From assembly GCA_026075535.2 (NCBI GenBank), contig AP026538.1, positions 15,570,337-15,634,336 of the forward strand: 64,000 nucleotides of DNA. The letters are read 5' to 3'. Below are positions 22,030-33,369 of this stretch, piece by piece; within the stretch, counting starts at the first letter, position 1, and the number at the start of each line of letters is the position of its first letter. Source of the stretch: Tricholoma matsutake (lineage: Eukaryota; Basidiomycota; Agaricomycetes; Agaricales; Tricholomataceae). Made by a program: the position numbers and the translations under genes. The notes under the pieces were generated by a model. The model searched no databases. It saw only the letters and a list, made by a program, of their open reading frames with translations, and was not told where the DNA came from.

Positions 22030-22778
22030 TGTTACAATTTTCCTTGTAACTCATGGAACCCGATGCACCTCCAGACAGGAGGCACCCCTTGATTCATGCC
22101 TAGGGCATGTCCTTGACACCAGACACACACATGATGCATGCCAACTGCATGCATTCAATCCCCTTCCCATGGAAGGCACCCTTGACGCATGGTGACTCCA
22201 TGCACCCAAACCCACTCCCACACATGCTGTGATATGGCAGCCCCCTGACATGAGGTCCGTGACGTCGGACTCTCACGATCGACATGCTGCACCGCAGCAT
22301 GTCCTTGACATCGGATCCTTGACATCGGATCCGTGACATCGGACACCTCATGCTAGGCATGAGGCTTATCTCTTATTGTTTCCTGACATGCTGTGCTGCA
22401 GCACTCCGTGACATCGGACGCCTCATGCAAGGCATGAGGCCTATTGTTTCTATTCTTACTTGATATGCATCTATCTTTCCGATTGGATGATAAGGACCTC
22501 CCTCATAGTATAAGTACTGCAACTCATAGTAGGGATGTCCTTAGTTTAGATCTAGGCATTCTACAGCCTTAACTTGCAACTCACAAACTTACTCGAAACC
22601 ACTAAGGAAGCCCCTTAGTGTGTGAAGCTGAACGACTCTATGCAGAAGCCCTGCTAGAGTGCACTACCTATCTTACGTTGGATGCTCCGAGTAAGACTAG
22701 TGCCGAACAACTCATCGAGGAAGCACCTCGTCGAACAACATTGACTAGATTGAGTGGTTGAGGCTTTGCCCTTAACAG
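22030..22778 (+). repeat. Family A 3' LTR, copy 1 (749 bp)
   Basis: It runs TGTTACAATTTTCC to CCTTAACA. Upstream lies GCGGGGGGGTAA. U3 has the palindromes described for 57052. There is a TATA-like AGTATAAG at 22508. It lies inside family B gag. Confidence 0.95.
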
Positions 22779-23131
22779 TCATCCCCGGGGCCGTCAGGAC
22801 TGCTAGGGTCATCAGGTCCACCAGGAAGTCCATCCTCTTTACCTGGACCTTCCTCGTCGAAGGGGTTAGGTTGCCCGACATTCTCCATGTACTCAAGTGG
22901 AGTCATGTTCCGAGGGGTCTCCGGAGCTTGAGACATAAGGTTTGCACTGATGGAGGGTGCTCCAGGACCAATTTGTCAGAAGATATTGGATGGTCTGGTG
23001 GATGCACCAAAAGTCGAGGTGTGCCTAGGTGAAGGTAGTATGGAGTGGTGGATTGCTGATAATCCTGGTACTGCATCAGCAGGGCAAGAGTTTCTTGTAG
23101 TTCATTGGGTCTGAGTTTCAGTAGGAGCCAT
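22779..23131 (-). pseudogene. Ty3 family B Gag N-terminus, second fragment
   Basis: On the minus strand from ATG at 23131 the frame reads MAPTETQTQ, a Ser/Pro-rich stretch, SANLMSQAPETPRNMTPLEY and an acidic Gly/Pro linker, and is cut at 22779 by the family A LTR. It aligns residue for residue with 1-653. Stops are TGA after TQTQ and TGA in F-stop-QIG; the latter is shared with the first fragment. Confidence 0.75.
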
Positions 23132-23860
23132 GGGGGGTTAGAAGTTGGAGTGTTAGATTTGACGAGAGAAGTGTGAGTTTGTAAATACTGTTAAGTTCTG
23201 AATCGAGGAGGAAAGACGTCAGAATTCTAGTTGGACCCAGAACAGTAGAACTGACTGGCAGGAGTGGGATCCCGAAGGAAATCCAGGACAAAGATTAAAA
23301 TGGGCAGAAAGGACTTGGCTTCAGTTTATTAGAAACTGCACCCTTCTCCTCGTCAAGTGTCCTAATTTCAAATGAAGGTGAGCGGGGAAGATTGGAGGTC
23401 CAGAGGTTATCCGGTGAGGATAAGTATAGGTGTAGAGGAAGACTTAGATAGAGACAAAGGGGAGTGAAGATTGACTTGGATTAAACTGAGCGACTAGGTT
23501 GGAACAGATGGGTGACTTTGTTGATTTACAAACTGGTGATACAAAATGAAGGTAGCTAGTTTAAATACTAAAGTCTGGAGATGATAGGGGTTTCCGAGGC
23601 TGTGATAATTGCAAACCAGCTTCTGAGGCATTTCCTGAAACTGTTTCATGTAATTGGAAATGAGGGAATTTCGCCTATTAGGCAGTGCTGCTGATAGGAG
23701 GTGGGCAGTGTTGCTAGTCGGCTGGAAACTGTGGCAGAAATGATCGAAAATCTGGTTGGAGGAATTGGTCTTGACAGAGTAGTGCAATGAGCATGAGATA
23801 CTTCTTCAATGGTGCAGTGGGTTCGAGGTTTTTCATGTGTTTGTACCTTGGTGATTTTGT
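23132..23860 (-). repeat. Family B leader and LTR remnant, second copy
   Basis: There is no gene. It matches 654-1380 in patches, including CTTGGCTTCAG..TGCACCCTTC and the TATTTAAA promoter (near 23570). It ends where LINE Z begins, at about 23860; the exact border is uncertain. Confidence 0.45.
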
Positions 23861-23874
23861 CCATGAGTTTTGTG

Positions 23875-26800
23875 CTAGTCATTTGAGCTTCTTGTTGTAT
23901 GCTTGTTTAACTGCAGACTTGCTGCATGGTAGCGGTTTCCTGAGGGATCGTGGTAGTGATTGACGCTACTGCTGCCCTCTGTGATTGCTTTCTTCACCTG
24001 TTCGTCGGCTTGCTTGTTGCCTTCTACTCCCTTGTGGACCAGAGTCCACCTAATCATGATTCAAATTCTGTTGTGTTTCTTCTTCAGCGCTTTAAGGTCT
24101 TTGTGGAATATGTTGGTCAGATAGTGCCCTGGGTGTGCTTTTGTCAGTTGCATGGCTCTGATGGTAGCTTGATTGTCAACACAGAATGTGGCCGACTGTA
24201 TCGCCCACTCCTTGGACATCAGCTTGACAGCCAATATCATTCCTACACCCTCTCCTTTGTATACTGTATGTTGGTTCTGCATGCCGAGCTTGTAGCATAT
24301 GGTTGCTTTCATCCTTCTGCCCCAGTACAGGACAGCTGCTGCTCCTATTTTACCTTCCATCCCTGAGCCATCGGTGTATACCTTGATGTCTGCATTGTCG
24401 TGTTGTACGTCATGGATGGCGTCATTGGCCATGTCTGCAATTGATATCTTTGTGTCTGGCTTCCTGGGGTTTGATTTTGTATGTGTGCATGAGGTCATGT
24501 AGCGGGGTTGGGTGCCGCTTTACTAATTGCACAGCGGCATTTGCTACTGGCTTGTGTAGCAGGTGATTGGGTGGTAGTGTTGCTAGGTATAATGCTGCCC
24601 TATGGTGGTGTTTGTCAACTAGCAGGTGAAAAGGGAGTAGGTTTGCCATGATGTCCAGGACGTCTGTGGCTGTGGTTCTCATAGCGCCCGTGATCATGAT
24701 TGCTGCCTGGCATTGGACCGATGTGAGTTTGTTGATAATCCCTTGACTGGACTTCCCATCTCTTGACCTTGTGGTCATTTTCCGCTGCGGTGTTAGGAAG
24801 ATGTCAGTGGCGTAAAGCATGCATGGTAATGCAATTGAGAGGTAAAATTTGCAAACATACCTTGCTGTGGCTCCTCTTGATGCTCTTGTGATCCGTGCAA
24901 ATTGGATTAACCATGTTTGCCCCTTTGCTAAGGCAGCTGCACACTGTCCTTTCCAATTTAGTTTATTGTCGACAATTACTCCTAGGAACTTGGCAGTTTC
25001 TGCTGATGGGATGCATTGGTTGCCTAGTGTCAGGGCACAGCATGCGGTCAGGACACATTTTTTGGGGTTAAGCGGGTGTGGGACTGTCTTTCTGGTTATG
25101 TCCAGTAATTGGAACTTTTCAATGCAAAACTCACAGTTGTGTCTTTTGGCCCACTCGAAGACCCCCTTCATCCTGTTCATGATGTTGCATGATTTTTCAT
25201 GTGTTTCGGTGAAGTCTTTGCCTGTCACTATTATTGTAGCATCATCCATGAAAAGAAGGGCATGTTTGCCTGATTTGGTGTTTGGTATTTTTAGTAGGTC
25301 AGCATTGTATATCAGGTAGCATATTCCGGAGAAGGGGTCGCCCTGATCCAGGCCATTGGTTACCGTGAAATAGTCTGATTGGTGATCTTCGAAAGACAGG
25401 ATGGTTTGCCTGTTGCGCAGGTGTCGCCACATCCAGGTTGTGTACTCCTCTGGTATACCCCTCTTTCTCATGTTGTGAATAAGCTGGTTCATGTCTATGC
25501 TGGGGAAGGCTCCCTTGATGTCAAGGAATAAGGTGGATGCAACCAGGCCTTTCTGCCATGCATCTTTCACTGTTTTCGTAAGCAGGTGTATTGAGTCTGT
25601 TGTAGTGCATCCTGGCCTTGTGCCAAAGTGGTTGGCTGGAATGATGTTGTGTTGTTCGCACATGGTAACAATGTCATCGGTCTGACAGCTGTTGAGCAGC
25701 CTTGCTAGGCCATCGGAGAGTACAATGGGTCGCCACGCTGCAGGGTTTGTGTAGTCTGGCTTTCCTGGTTTCTTCATCACAAGCATCTCCGTGAGTGACC
25801 ATTCCTGTGGGTAATATTTGAGAGTGTTAGTAGCTCTGAAAAGCAGGGCTAGGTAAGGGACTAAATCTTCTCTGGCATGTATGAACACCAAGTTCGGTAT
25901 CATTCCGTTTCTAGTGGCTTTGTAGGGCTTCATCTTTCTGATGGCTTGGTGTATTTGCTCTTCCATTATGTTGGTGAAACTCCAACGTTGTGGGGGGTAT
26001 CGGTAGTTTTGTGGGACCGGTGTTATTGTTGGATCTGTTGGGGGAAAGAATAACTTGTAAAACCACTTTCCTTTGCTTTTGTTGTCTGTGGCTTGTCAGG
26101 TGATTTGTTTGTTACTGGATCTCTTACCACAAGTCATTATCTTACTCGCCTGCCATACGCTTGACTCGTTGAGTCCTTCCAGCCATTCCGCCCAATGTTC
26201 CATCTTGGTTGTGCATAACAGTTTGGCATATTGGTTGCACTGCCATCTGTACTCTTCATGTATCGGATGGTGTTCATTGTGGTGATATTGTCTTGCTTTT
26301 CTTGTGAGCTGCCACATTTTCCTTTTTGTGTTCATTAGTTCTGTTGTCCACCACCTATTTGAGTACAGACTCGGTCTTGTGAGCTTGACATGTTTTTCGA
26401 TGGCATTTTGTATGGCTTCATTTAGGGATTTGAGCCTGTTGTCAAATTCTTCAATATTGTTGATCTCCACCAGGAGTGGGATGCTGGCGAGGTTCTCTTT
26501 GAGCATTTCTACAAACTCTGGCCAGTCTGTCATCCTGAAGTTGTGTCTTGGTTTCCATGCTTGCTTGGGTGCAGAGATGTTGAGTTGTGTAATGATTGGG
26601 TAGTGGTCTGTTTTAACTGGATGATTGGTGTCGTCCATATCACATATGATGATGGCGTCGATAAGATCTTCTGTGCAGAAGACATTGTCGACTCTTGTGT
26701 GGTTGCTGGTGCTGTGTGATCTGAGGGTAGGAATGAAGGGTGGTAGCGCCATTTTCATGTTGTGATGCCCTAGCATGTTTAGTAGCGGCTGAGTCAGGTC

Positions 26801-27334
26801 AAGGTTGTTTTGAGTGAACAGGTGAGCATTTCAGGGCTTGTCCCATATTGGGTGATGTCAGTTAAAGTCTCCCATCCACATGGTGTTTAGAGGGTGAGAC
26901 ATGCACCTTTGTCTCTCCAGGTCTTGCATGTATGTGGACAGGTGCGTTAACGAGCTGTTGTTGTTGCAGTCATTGTAGACATTAATCACACATAGTGTGC
27001 CAAAGTGGCCTTGAATTTCTATTGCCATGATGTCTGGGTGATTGAAGTGGATCTGTCTCCATGCATCCGATAGCATGTTAGTGTTGATTAGGATAACAGA
27101 TCTTGTGTGGTCTGGGTGCTTCTCGTGTGTGGTTGGGTATACCACTGCCCAATTTTGGTTACTGTGGGTTTTACCTTTAAAGTCGATGTATGGTTCTTGA
27201 ATGAGGCATATGTCATATTCATTTTGTTTCAGGCTGTGTAGTAGGTCTAGCTGACTGAGTAATGATTTATTTGTATTTTGCTGTTGTATTTGGAATGGCT
27301 GTTGTGGGTTGTTGTTTTCATGGTTGTCTGACAT
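23875..27334 (-). pseudogene. LINE Z ORF2: APE endonuclease, RT, RNase H
   Basis: Minus-strand parts in order: endonuclease with YDICLIQEPYID (27220) and MGDFN-stop-HHPIWDKP (26860; the family has GDFNRHHP, so TGA replaced CGA) and KTDHYPI (26610). RT with RPIVLSDGLARLL (25720), TLFLDIKGAFPSID (first Asp, 25510), GLDQGDPFSGICYLIYN (25350) and LLFMDDATI (FMDD, 25245). RNase H with VYTDGSGMEGKIGAAAVL (24385), GEGVGMILA (Glu, 24255), FCVDNQATIRA (24185) and, after one TGA, WTLVHKGVEGNKQAD (24045). One frameshift lies near 24480 between RT and RNase H. All catalytic residues that I can score are intact. Confidence 0.9.
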
Positions 27335-27522
27335 AAGATAATGGGGTGTGTTGACGGGGTGATACTTCCAGTAGCGGACCTAGGCCTTGCTTGTTCATGT
27401 CTCGATCACTCCATGCTAGGTTTCAGTGTTCCTATTGGTCATTGCCATCTCCTCTAGCTGGCTGTATCGGTCTGACAAAGTTGTCTAGTGTGGATTGCAC
27501 TGGTCATGTTGGCCAGCCAGCG

Positions 27523-29230
27523 TCAAGGGCTCCTGTGTATGCATTGGTGGTGGGGAGCATCCCCCCCCCTATGCATGTGCACTGCTGCACTCATTTGATA
27601 CCCACAATGTCTTCTTACCGTTTGCCAGTTGTCCATGAACTGTTGTGGCTGTGTGTAACTTTCCTGTGTTGTGCCATCACTGTTATGCTGCCAGATGGGC
27701 TGCATGGTGTTTGTCGTGGTCTCTGGCTGGATTAGTAGGCTCCAGGTATGGGGTTCATATGATGGGAAGTACTTGTATTTGTTCTCTGGTATGTGTTGCC
27801 TGAGCTTGTCCTGTTCTTTGGTGAATGTTGGGCAGTTTCTGTCGGCCACCCCATGTCCCTTAGCCTCGTCTCCCATGCAGTTTGTGCAGGCAAAGTTTGC
27901 TGTCTCTGTAATGTCGCATAGTGCCGTGCGGTGTTGACCCTTACAGTGTGCGCATGTGTTGGTGTTCTCTTTGCAATGTGGTACATGGTGTCCAAAGTGC
28001 TGACACTTCAAGCATCTTCTTGGTTCAGATAGCAGTTTGCGTACCTTGACTTGCTTCCCTTCGATGAAGAGGTTGTATTCAATCACTTTGTTTGCATTTT
28101 TGCGGTCGCTGAACCCAATAATGACATGGGCTACCCTTTGGTTGCTGGCATGGAGGTGTGGCACCTTGATGTATTTTGAGTATGTGATTGTGTCCGTGTC
28201 CATCGAGCTATCTTCCTCAATGTGTGCATGTGCTGATTTTGTTCCCACATTGAACATGGTGGGGATGAACTCTGCTATGATGTAAAACAGTTTGTTTTTG
28301 ATATTGGACGTACTTCTGTATTTCATCAAAAAAGCTTGCTGGACTCCGGGCTGGTTAAACCATATTGCTGCATCCCTAGTTTTGAATTGATATAGTATGT
28401 TGCTGTTTTGCAGTTTTTTCACTCCAACAAACGCTATGCCGGTGGGCGCATCAGTTGCCTCTATCCCCATGAGGTCTATTGCAGTGTTGGCTTTCATGAT
28501 GAGGTCTCTTTCTGTGAGGTTGTCTAGCACGTTGTCAGTAGTGCTTGGGTTTTATCTGCTTATCGCTTGTTTCTCCTTTGGAAACCACTGCGGCATGTGC
28601 GGTGGGAACCTGGGCTTGAACAGCTGTGGCATATGTTCTGGGGTAGACTTGGTGTTGTGTTGCATTCTGGGTTGGGGCCATCTTTGCATCTGTCTTCTCA
28701 ATTAAGTCCTGTGTTGTTTGGAGTAGCTCCTGCGTGGACCCTGACAGATAGTCTGCTGTTTCTTGTAGTTCCTCTTTGAGCTCGTCTATTTGATCTGCTA
28801 TTTTCCTCATTGTAAATGTTGCTCCTTTGATGGCTTCCCTTACCACCATTTCTGTATTTGTGGTGAGGTTTTCTATATACTCTTGAAGCAGGACCTTTAC
28901 CATGTCTGTGACTTCTCCTGCCACTTGTTGTGTGCCTGCATCCGCAATAAGGAACGTGACTGCTCTGATCCCATCTATGACCACTTTCAGTGCCTGGACC
29001 GCCACATTTCCGAATTGTAGCAAAACGTAAGCAAGAGTTTGTAGATTGACTGACTTACCTGGAACCAAGTAGTCCTTAGCCTGTAGGAAGGTTATTGCCT
29101 GTTCCCTGGATCTCACATCCATGTTTGTGCCATCCACGTTCTCGAGCTCCTTCTGTGTTTTTTTGATCATTGCGCTGGTACCTCTTTGCCTCGTTGTTAC
29201 TGGTGGGGATGATGATGGTATTTGCAACAT
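27523..29230 (-). pseudogene. LINE Z ORF1: coiled N-terminus and three zinc knuckles
   Basis: The N-terminal piece (29230-28535) is helical and probably coiled (DQIDELKEELQETADYLSG, STQELLQTTQDLIEKTD). Near 28540 one base is lost or gained (in the run aaacccaagc), and the frame resumes as VLDNLTERDLIMKANTAIDL. The C-terminal piece has CLKCQHFGHHVPHC, CAHCKGQHRTALC and CTNCMGDEAKGHG (about 28020-27830), a cluster typical of LINE ORF1 proteins of this clade. It should bind the LINE RNA in the ribonucleoprotein. Stop at 27523. Repair of the single shift would give a protein near 565 residues. Confidence 0.8.
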
Positions 29231-29379
29231 AAAGACTAGAGTTCTAGTAGGGTGGGCTTAAGGCAGTTCTACACTATGCTATTCTCTTGTGCGTCCTTCC
29301 TCTCGTCCTCTCTGGTCCGTAGAACCGTGGGAGTTAGCGAGATGGTGGCGGTACAAGATCAAGAAGTGTCACCATCCCA

Positions 29380-30662
29380 CATTTTGATTTGTGATTTCTG
29401 TGGTAAATATCACTTGTTTGTTTCAAATAAATGACATGGTATTGGTCAAGATATATACATCAAGCTCTTTATGTTTAGTCAAGTATAGTACTGCAAGAAG
29501 ATTATTCTGCAAGGCTGGTACGTGTAATACTCTAGCAAATTCAACATCTCTAGCCTGCTTTCCATTAATAATTGGTCTAAAGACAACACTTCCAACACCC
29601 TCTGAATATATAATACAATTATCAGCCAACTTGATAGGAACTCTATACGGTTTATAATTCCTAATCCAATGTTTGTGTGGTGTTATATGAGAAGTGGCCT
29701 CTGTGTCTGTATTCCATTTAATAATATTAGATGATGTTGAATATGCATCATGAGAAAAAGAAGCACTTGCATTGCCAGCAGTTTCTGTGACTTGCTCTAT
29801 CTTTGCTTCTTGGACTCTATTGGCATTTCCCCCATTGGTGTGCAGTGGACATCCCCATTTATAATGGCCTTTTTCTCCACATCCATGACATATGATCCAT
29901 GGTGGAACCGTGAATTGTTGTTTTCCATTGCTGGTCCCACTGGTGTTGCCAGTATTGCCAGTATTGCCATTGCCATTCCTTTGGTTTCCATGATTGCCAC
30001 CTTGGTAACCCCCCCTTGTAAATCTATTGGGAGGTCCCTTTGCCCTATTAACCACCTCACTTCTGCATTGGCGGTTTTGTTCCTCGCTTTGGAATGCTTG
30101 TAGGATTGTGGTCCTATCTAGTGTGCTTGCAATAGCAATGCAGACAACAAGTGCGCATAGTCTTCAGGCAATGCCCTGATTAGTGCCATGCACTCCAATT
30201 CCTCATCCATTTTCTCCACTGTGTAGTCACTTGGTCTCAAGTTCTGGATGTCTGCAATTGCCTGCTCCACTTGAACTCCCAAATCTACCAGTGTTTGATT
30301 GTCCTTCTTGTTGATTGAAAACAGTGCATCGTAGGCATTAAATCGTGCACCTGGTTTCTTTTGAAGTGGGCAGCCTCCAATCTCTTCCATATTTCAATTG
30401 GGTCTTCTTCATAACCCCTAAAGTGAACCTGCTGTTTCTTTGATATGCAAAGAAAGAGTTCTCCAACAGCCTTGTATGAGGCTTTATCCCATCCAGTAGC
30501 ATCTTTAGGATGGTCCCTTTCATTTGGTCTTTTCTCCTTCCCAGAGACAATTCCCCATGTCCCCGTTTTCATCAACCATGCCTTCATTTCACCACTCCAG
30601 TCCATATAGTTGGACACTGAGAGTTGTTCAAATGTTGGCTTTTCTGATGATGTAGATGTCAT
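29380..30662 (-). pseudogene. Copia gag and protease, 5' half
   Basis: ATG at 30662 gives MTSTSSEKPTFEQLS, then the Copia Gag core (MDWSGEMKAWLMKTGTWG, HFRGYEEDPIEIWKRLEAAH). A one-base shift at about 30360 leads to KPGARFNAYDALFSINKKD and the rest (CMALIRALPEDYAHLLSALL). The Gag zinc knuckle is CHGCGEKGHYKWGC (29870). The protease active site reads TDTEATSHI where the family has DTGATSH, so the key Gly is lost. It runs on to TNTMSFI and is cut by the 5' end of LINE Z at 29379. The missing right part of the gene is not in line with it. Confidence 0.85.
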
Positions 30663-30676
30663 GATGCAAGCATTTG

Positions 30677-30679
<3 letters not shown>

Positions 30680-30712
<33 letters not shown>
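30680..30712 (-). repeat. (GT)n microsatellite in the Copia leader
   Basis: About 17 GT units lie 15-50 bases upstream of the gag ATG. The plus-strand copy has a matching (AC)n at 34137-34160, so the repeat belongs to the element. Confidence 0.9.
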
Positions 30713-30714
<2 letters not shown>

Positions 30715-30826
30715 CAAGTGTTCCCAATGACTAGTCAATGACTTAGTCCAAGATATTCCAAGTCTCCAAGTTCCAATTCAACAAGTGCAGCAAATAGCAG
30801 TGGTAATGCAACAGTACGTCAAAGGC

Positions 30827-30840
30827 CAGGGCCCATAACC
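30827..30840 (-). promoter_or_regulatory. Copia primer binding site, internal initiator tRNA-Met type
   Basis: Directly inside the LTR the minus strand reads GGTTATGGGCCC. Its complement GGGCCCATAACC is the anticodon arm of initiator tRNA-Met, as used by Drosophila copia, which primes from a half tRNA. The plus-strand copy has the same bases at 33319-33330. Confidence 0.7.
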
Positions 30841-31187
30841 TGTTAAAAGCTTAAGACGTGTTTTACTAGTGTATAACACTTGTCAACAACTCCTGTCTAC
30901 TGTCCACAACACACTTATAACACAGGTTTAATAATAGTAATGTGTTTTGCACTTTATTCCAATTCAATCTTGTGTCTAGTTTCCCAGACATAGTAGGATT
31001 CTGCTGTTGTTTGTCCCTGTTGTGCCAGGAAACCACAAGGCGTGAAAGTAAATGTCCACTATATCGCATCTGAGTTACCCCCTACATCTGGGTCCAAAAA
31101 TCTAAGGAATAGCTATAATACAAAGCAAGAAATGAAGTAAAGAAAGTTCAGTCTTTTATATCTACAATCTAATGAGTATTGTAATCA
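30841..31187 (-). repeat. Copia 5' LTR, truncated by element X
   Basis: It has the last 347 bases of the 390-bp LTR and ends CTTTTAACA on the minus strand. The first part of U3 is replaced by the 5' end of X at 31188. The mirror copy at 32971-33318 is cut at the same base. Confidence 0.9.
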
Positions 31188-32225
31188 TTGCTCCTTGATC
31201 TGTTACAACCACCATAAACAGTGGTAAACAACTCTGCTCAATGTTGCATGTGACATTGAGACTGTATCTGACATCTGATCTTTGATTGGACTTCACCACC
31301 ACGAATGCTTTTGGCAACTCTAGGTGTTACGATTTGTTATTTGGACCCGCAAGACCAGGCGCTTCATTTTTCTTGTTCCATTTGACTCACTTCCGACGGG
31401 AGATGCTTTGATGCATGGTGACTCCATGCACCCAAACCCACCCCCCATGCATGCCGTGATACGACAGCCCTTTGACATGAGGTCCGTGACGTTGGACACT
31501 CACAATTGACATGCTGTGCCGCAGCATGCCCTTGACACCAGATCCCTGACATCGGATCTGTGACATCGGATGCCTCATGCCAGGCATGAGGCTGTTCTCT
31601 TATTGTTCTCCAATATGCTGCACTGCAGCACTCCTTGACATCGGACTCCTCATGCAAGGCATGAGGCCTACTGTTTCTATTGTTCTTTCTATTTATACTT
31701 GATAACAATCTTACATTCCGATTGGACGATAGACATCCTCGAACCGTATATAAGCTGTAGTAATACTGTCTGTATTCCTCAGCTTGACCTAATTCAACCA
31801 ACGGTCTTAGACTCAACCAGAACACTCGACAACTAAGGAAGTCCCTTAGTTGTGATACACTCGAACTTGACAGCTTAGGAAGCCCCTAGCTGTGATAACC
31901 CGAACTTGACAGTTGGAAAGCCTCCAACTGTGATACACAAACCAACGGTCTACTCAAAAAGCCTCTGAGTACAGAAAGCCATGACAACTTGAGGAAGTAC
32001 CCAAGTGAAGGCAGGAAGCCCGATACACTAGGAAAGTCTCCTAGTGCGATATGAGACAGTTGGAAAGCCTCCAACTGTAACACACAAAGCCGAGGCTGAG
32101 TTAAAGACCTATAGTCTTAACACTAGGCTTACCCAGATTTGCTAAGTGATCCATCCATCCGATCTCCAGGGATGCATCGGTCATTGTTTCTAACAGTGAC
32201 TGCTATCAGTCTCATTCTCCTGCTG
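31188..32225 (+). mobile_element. Element X 5' fragment, left arm, split by LTR C
   Basis: The X 5' end (GCTCCTTGATCTG...) covers 31188-31324 and resumes at 32123-32225. In between is a solo LTR C. The right border at about 32225 is where the orientation of X flips. Confidence 0.8.
31325..32122 (+). repeat. Solo LTR of family C (798 bp) with target duplication CTAGG
   Basis: It runs TGTTACGATTTG to AGTCTTAACA, flanked by CTAGG at 31320-31324 and 32123-32127. The flanks join to a normal X sequence, so this is a clean insertion later reduced to one LTR. It has GTATATAAG at 31746. Its middle is clearly related to the U3 of family A. The part after the TATA box contains a series of stem-loops with a GGAAG-type loop (about 31825-32090). 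Confidence 0.9.
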
Positions 32226-32970
32226 TAGAAGTCAAGAAATGTAGCATGAGATCAATAGCAGCTGGCCCCTTATCTCAATCTGGGTCCACCCAATACAGCC
32301 TCCAAATGCTCTGAGGGGGCAGGCAGGCCACACATCCTGCTGCTGGTGGGAGAAGATTGAACCCAGGTCATGGCACACCAGAGGGATGAGCACTGGAGGT
32401 GGAGAGTTGGTGGTGAGCAGCAGCCACCAGAGCATTGACCTAGCTGTCAGGGGGGGCACCATTACCTGGCCCCTTTTAACGATGGTGTATTCCAAGCAGA
32501 TAGTCAGTGTAGCATGTCCCTAGTAGCAGAGACTCACAGAACAAGGAGGTTGGTGACACCCAGGCGAACCAACAGTCCAGTAGAAATGTCCTTCCCCCAA
32601 GCCAGACCTCCCCCAGCTGAACGAGTGCAACAATGTGAGTGAGCATTGAAGTAGGCATCCCACACCCACTCTAAGCCCCCATAGGGACCCAGACTACTCT
32701 CTTGTGGACAACACTCACCTACCCAGGATCCTCAAAGCCCAGGAGAACAAGACAGATAGCAGTCACTGCTAGAAACAATGACTGAGGCATCCCTGGAGAT
32801 CAGATGGATGGATCACTTAGCAAATCTGGGTAGGCCTGGAGTTGCCAAAAGTGTTCGTGGTGGTGAAGTCCAATCAAAGATCAGATGTCAGATACAGTCT
32901 CAATGTTGCGCGCAACATTGAGCAGAGTTGTTTACCACTGTTTATGGTGGTTGTAACAGATCAAGGAGCA
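32226..32970 (-). mobile_element. Element X fragment, right arm, opposite strand
   Basis: The reverse complement reads the X 5' end from 32970 (GCTCCTTGATC) to about 32240 (GGCCAGCTGCTATTGATCTC). It forms an inverted repeat with 31188-32225. Confidence 0.8.
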
Positions 32971-33318
32971 ATGACTACAATACTCATTAGATTGTAGATA
33001 TAAAAGACTGAACTTCATTTACTTCATATCTCGCTTTGTATTATAGCTATTCCTTAGATTTTTGGACCCAGATGTAGGGGGTAACTCAGACGCGATATAG
33101 TGGACATTTACTTTCATGCCTTGTGGTTTCCTGGCACAACAGGGGCAAACAACAGCAGAATCCTACTATGTCTGGGAAACTAGACACAAGATTGAATTGG
33201 AATAAAGTGCAAAACACATTACTATTATTAAACCTGTGTTATAAGTGTGTTGTGGACAGTAGACAGGAGTTGTTGACAAGTGTTACACACTAGTAAAACT
33301 CATCTCAAGCTTTTAACA
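32971..33318 (+). repeat. Copia 5' LTR, truncated at the same base as its mirror copy
   Basis: It starts TGACTACAATACTCATTAG and ends CAAGCTTTTAACA. The primer binding site GGTTATGGGCCC follows at once. It is the 5' LTR of the Copia copy that continues at 34176 and 42131. Confidence 0.9.
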
Positions 33319-33369
33319 GGTTATGGGCCCTGGCCTTTGACTTGTAACAAAGTACTGTTGCATTACCAC

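Larger units (their letters stand above)
15817..22778 (+). mobile_element. Ty3 family A (chromovirus) copy 1, 5'-truncated
   Basis: The copy lacks the 5' LTR and the first two fifths of gag. It then has gag, pol, ORF3, ORF4, the purine tract GCGGGGGGG and a 749-bp 3' LTR. The same order is found in copy 2 on the minus strand. It ends inside the gag of family B (22779). The left border is the fused Copia LTR fragment, so no target duplication can be scored. It has many TGA codons at positions where other copies have CGA. Confidence 0.9.
23861..29379 (-). mobile_element. LINE Z, nearly complete, minus strand
   Basis: It has a 5' leader (29231-29379), ORF1 in two overlapping pieces, then ORF2 with endonuclease, RT and RNase H. 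The left end is in family B remnant and the right end in Copia protease/integrase. I see no poly(A) at the 3' end and no target duplication, so the 3' end is probably missing. Frames are broken by a few TGA codons and two frameshifts; this is the best preserved LINE in the window. Confidence 0.85.
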
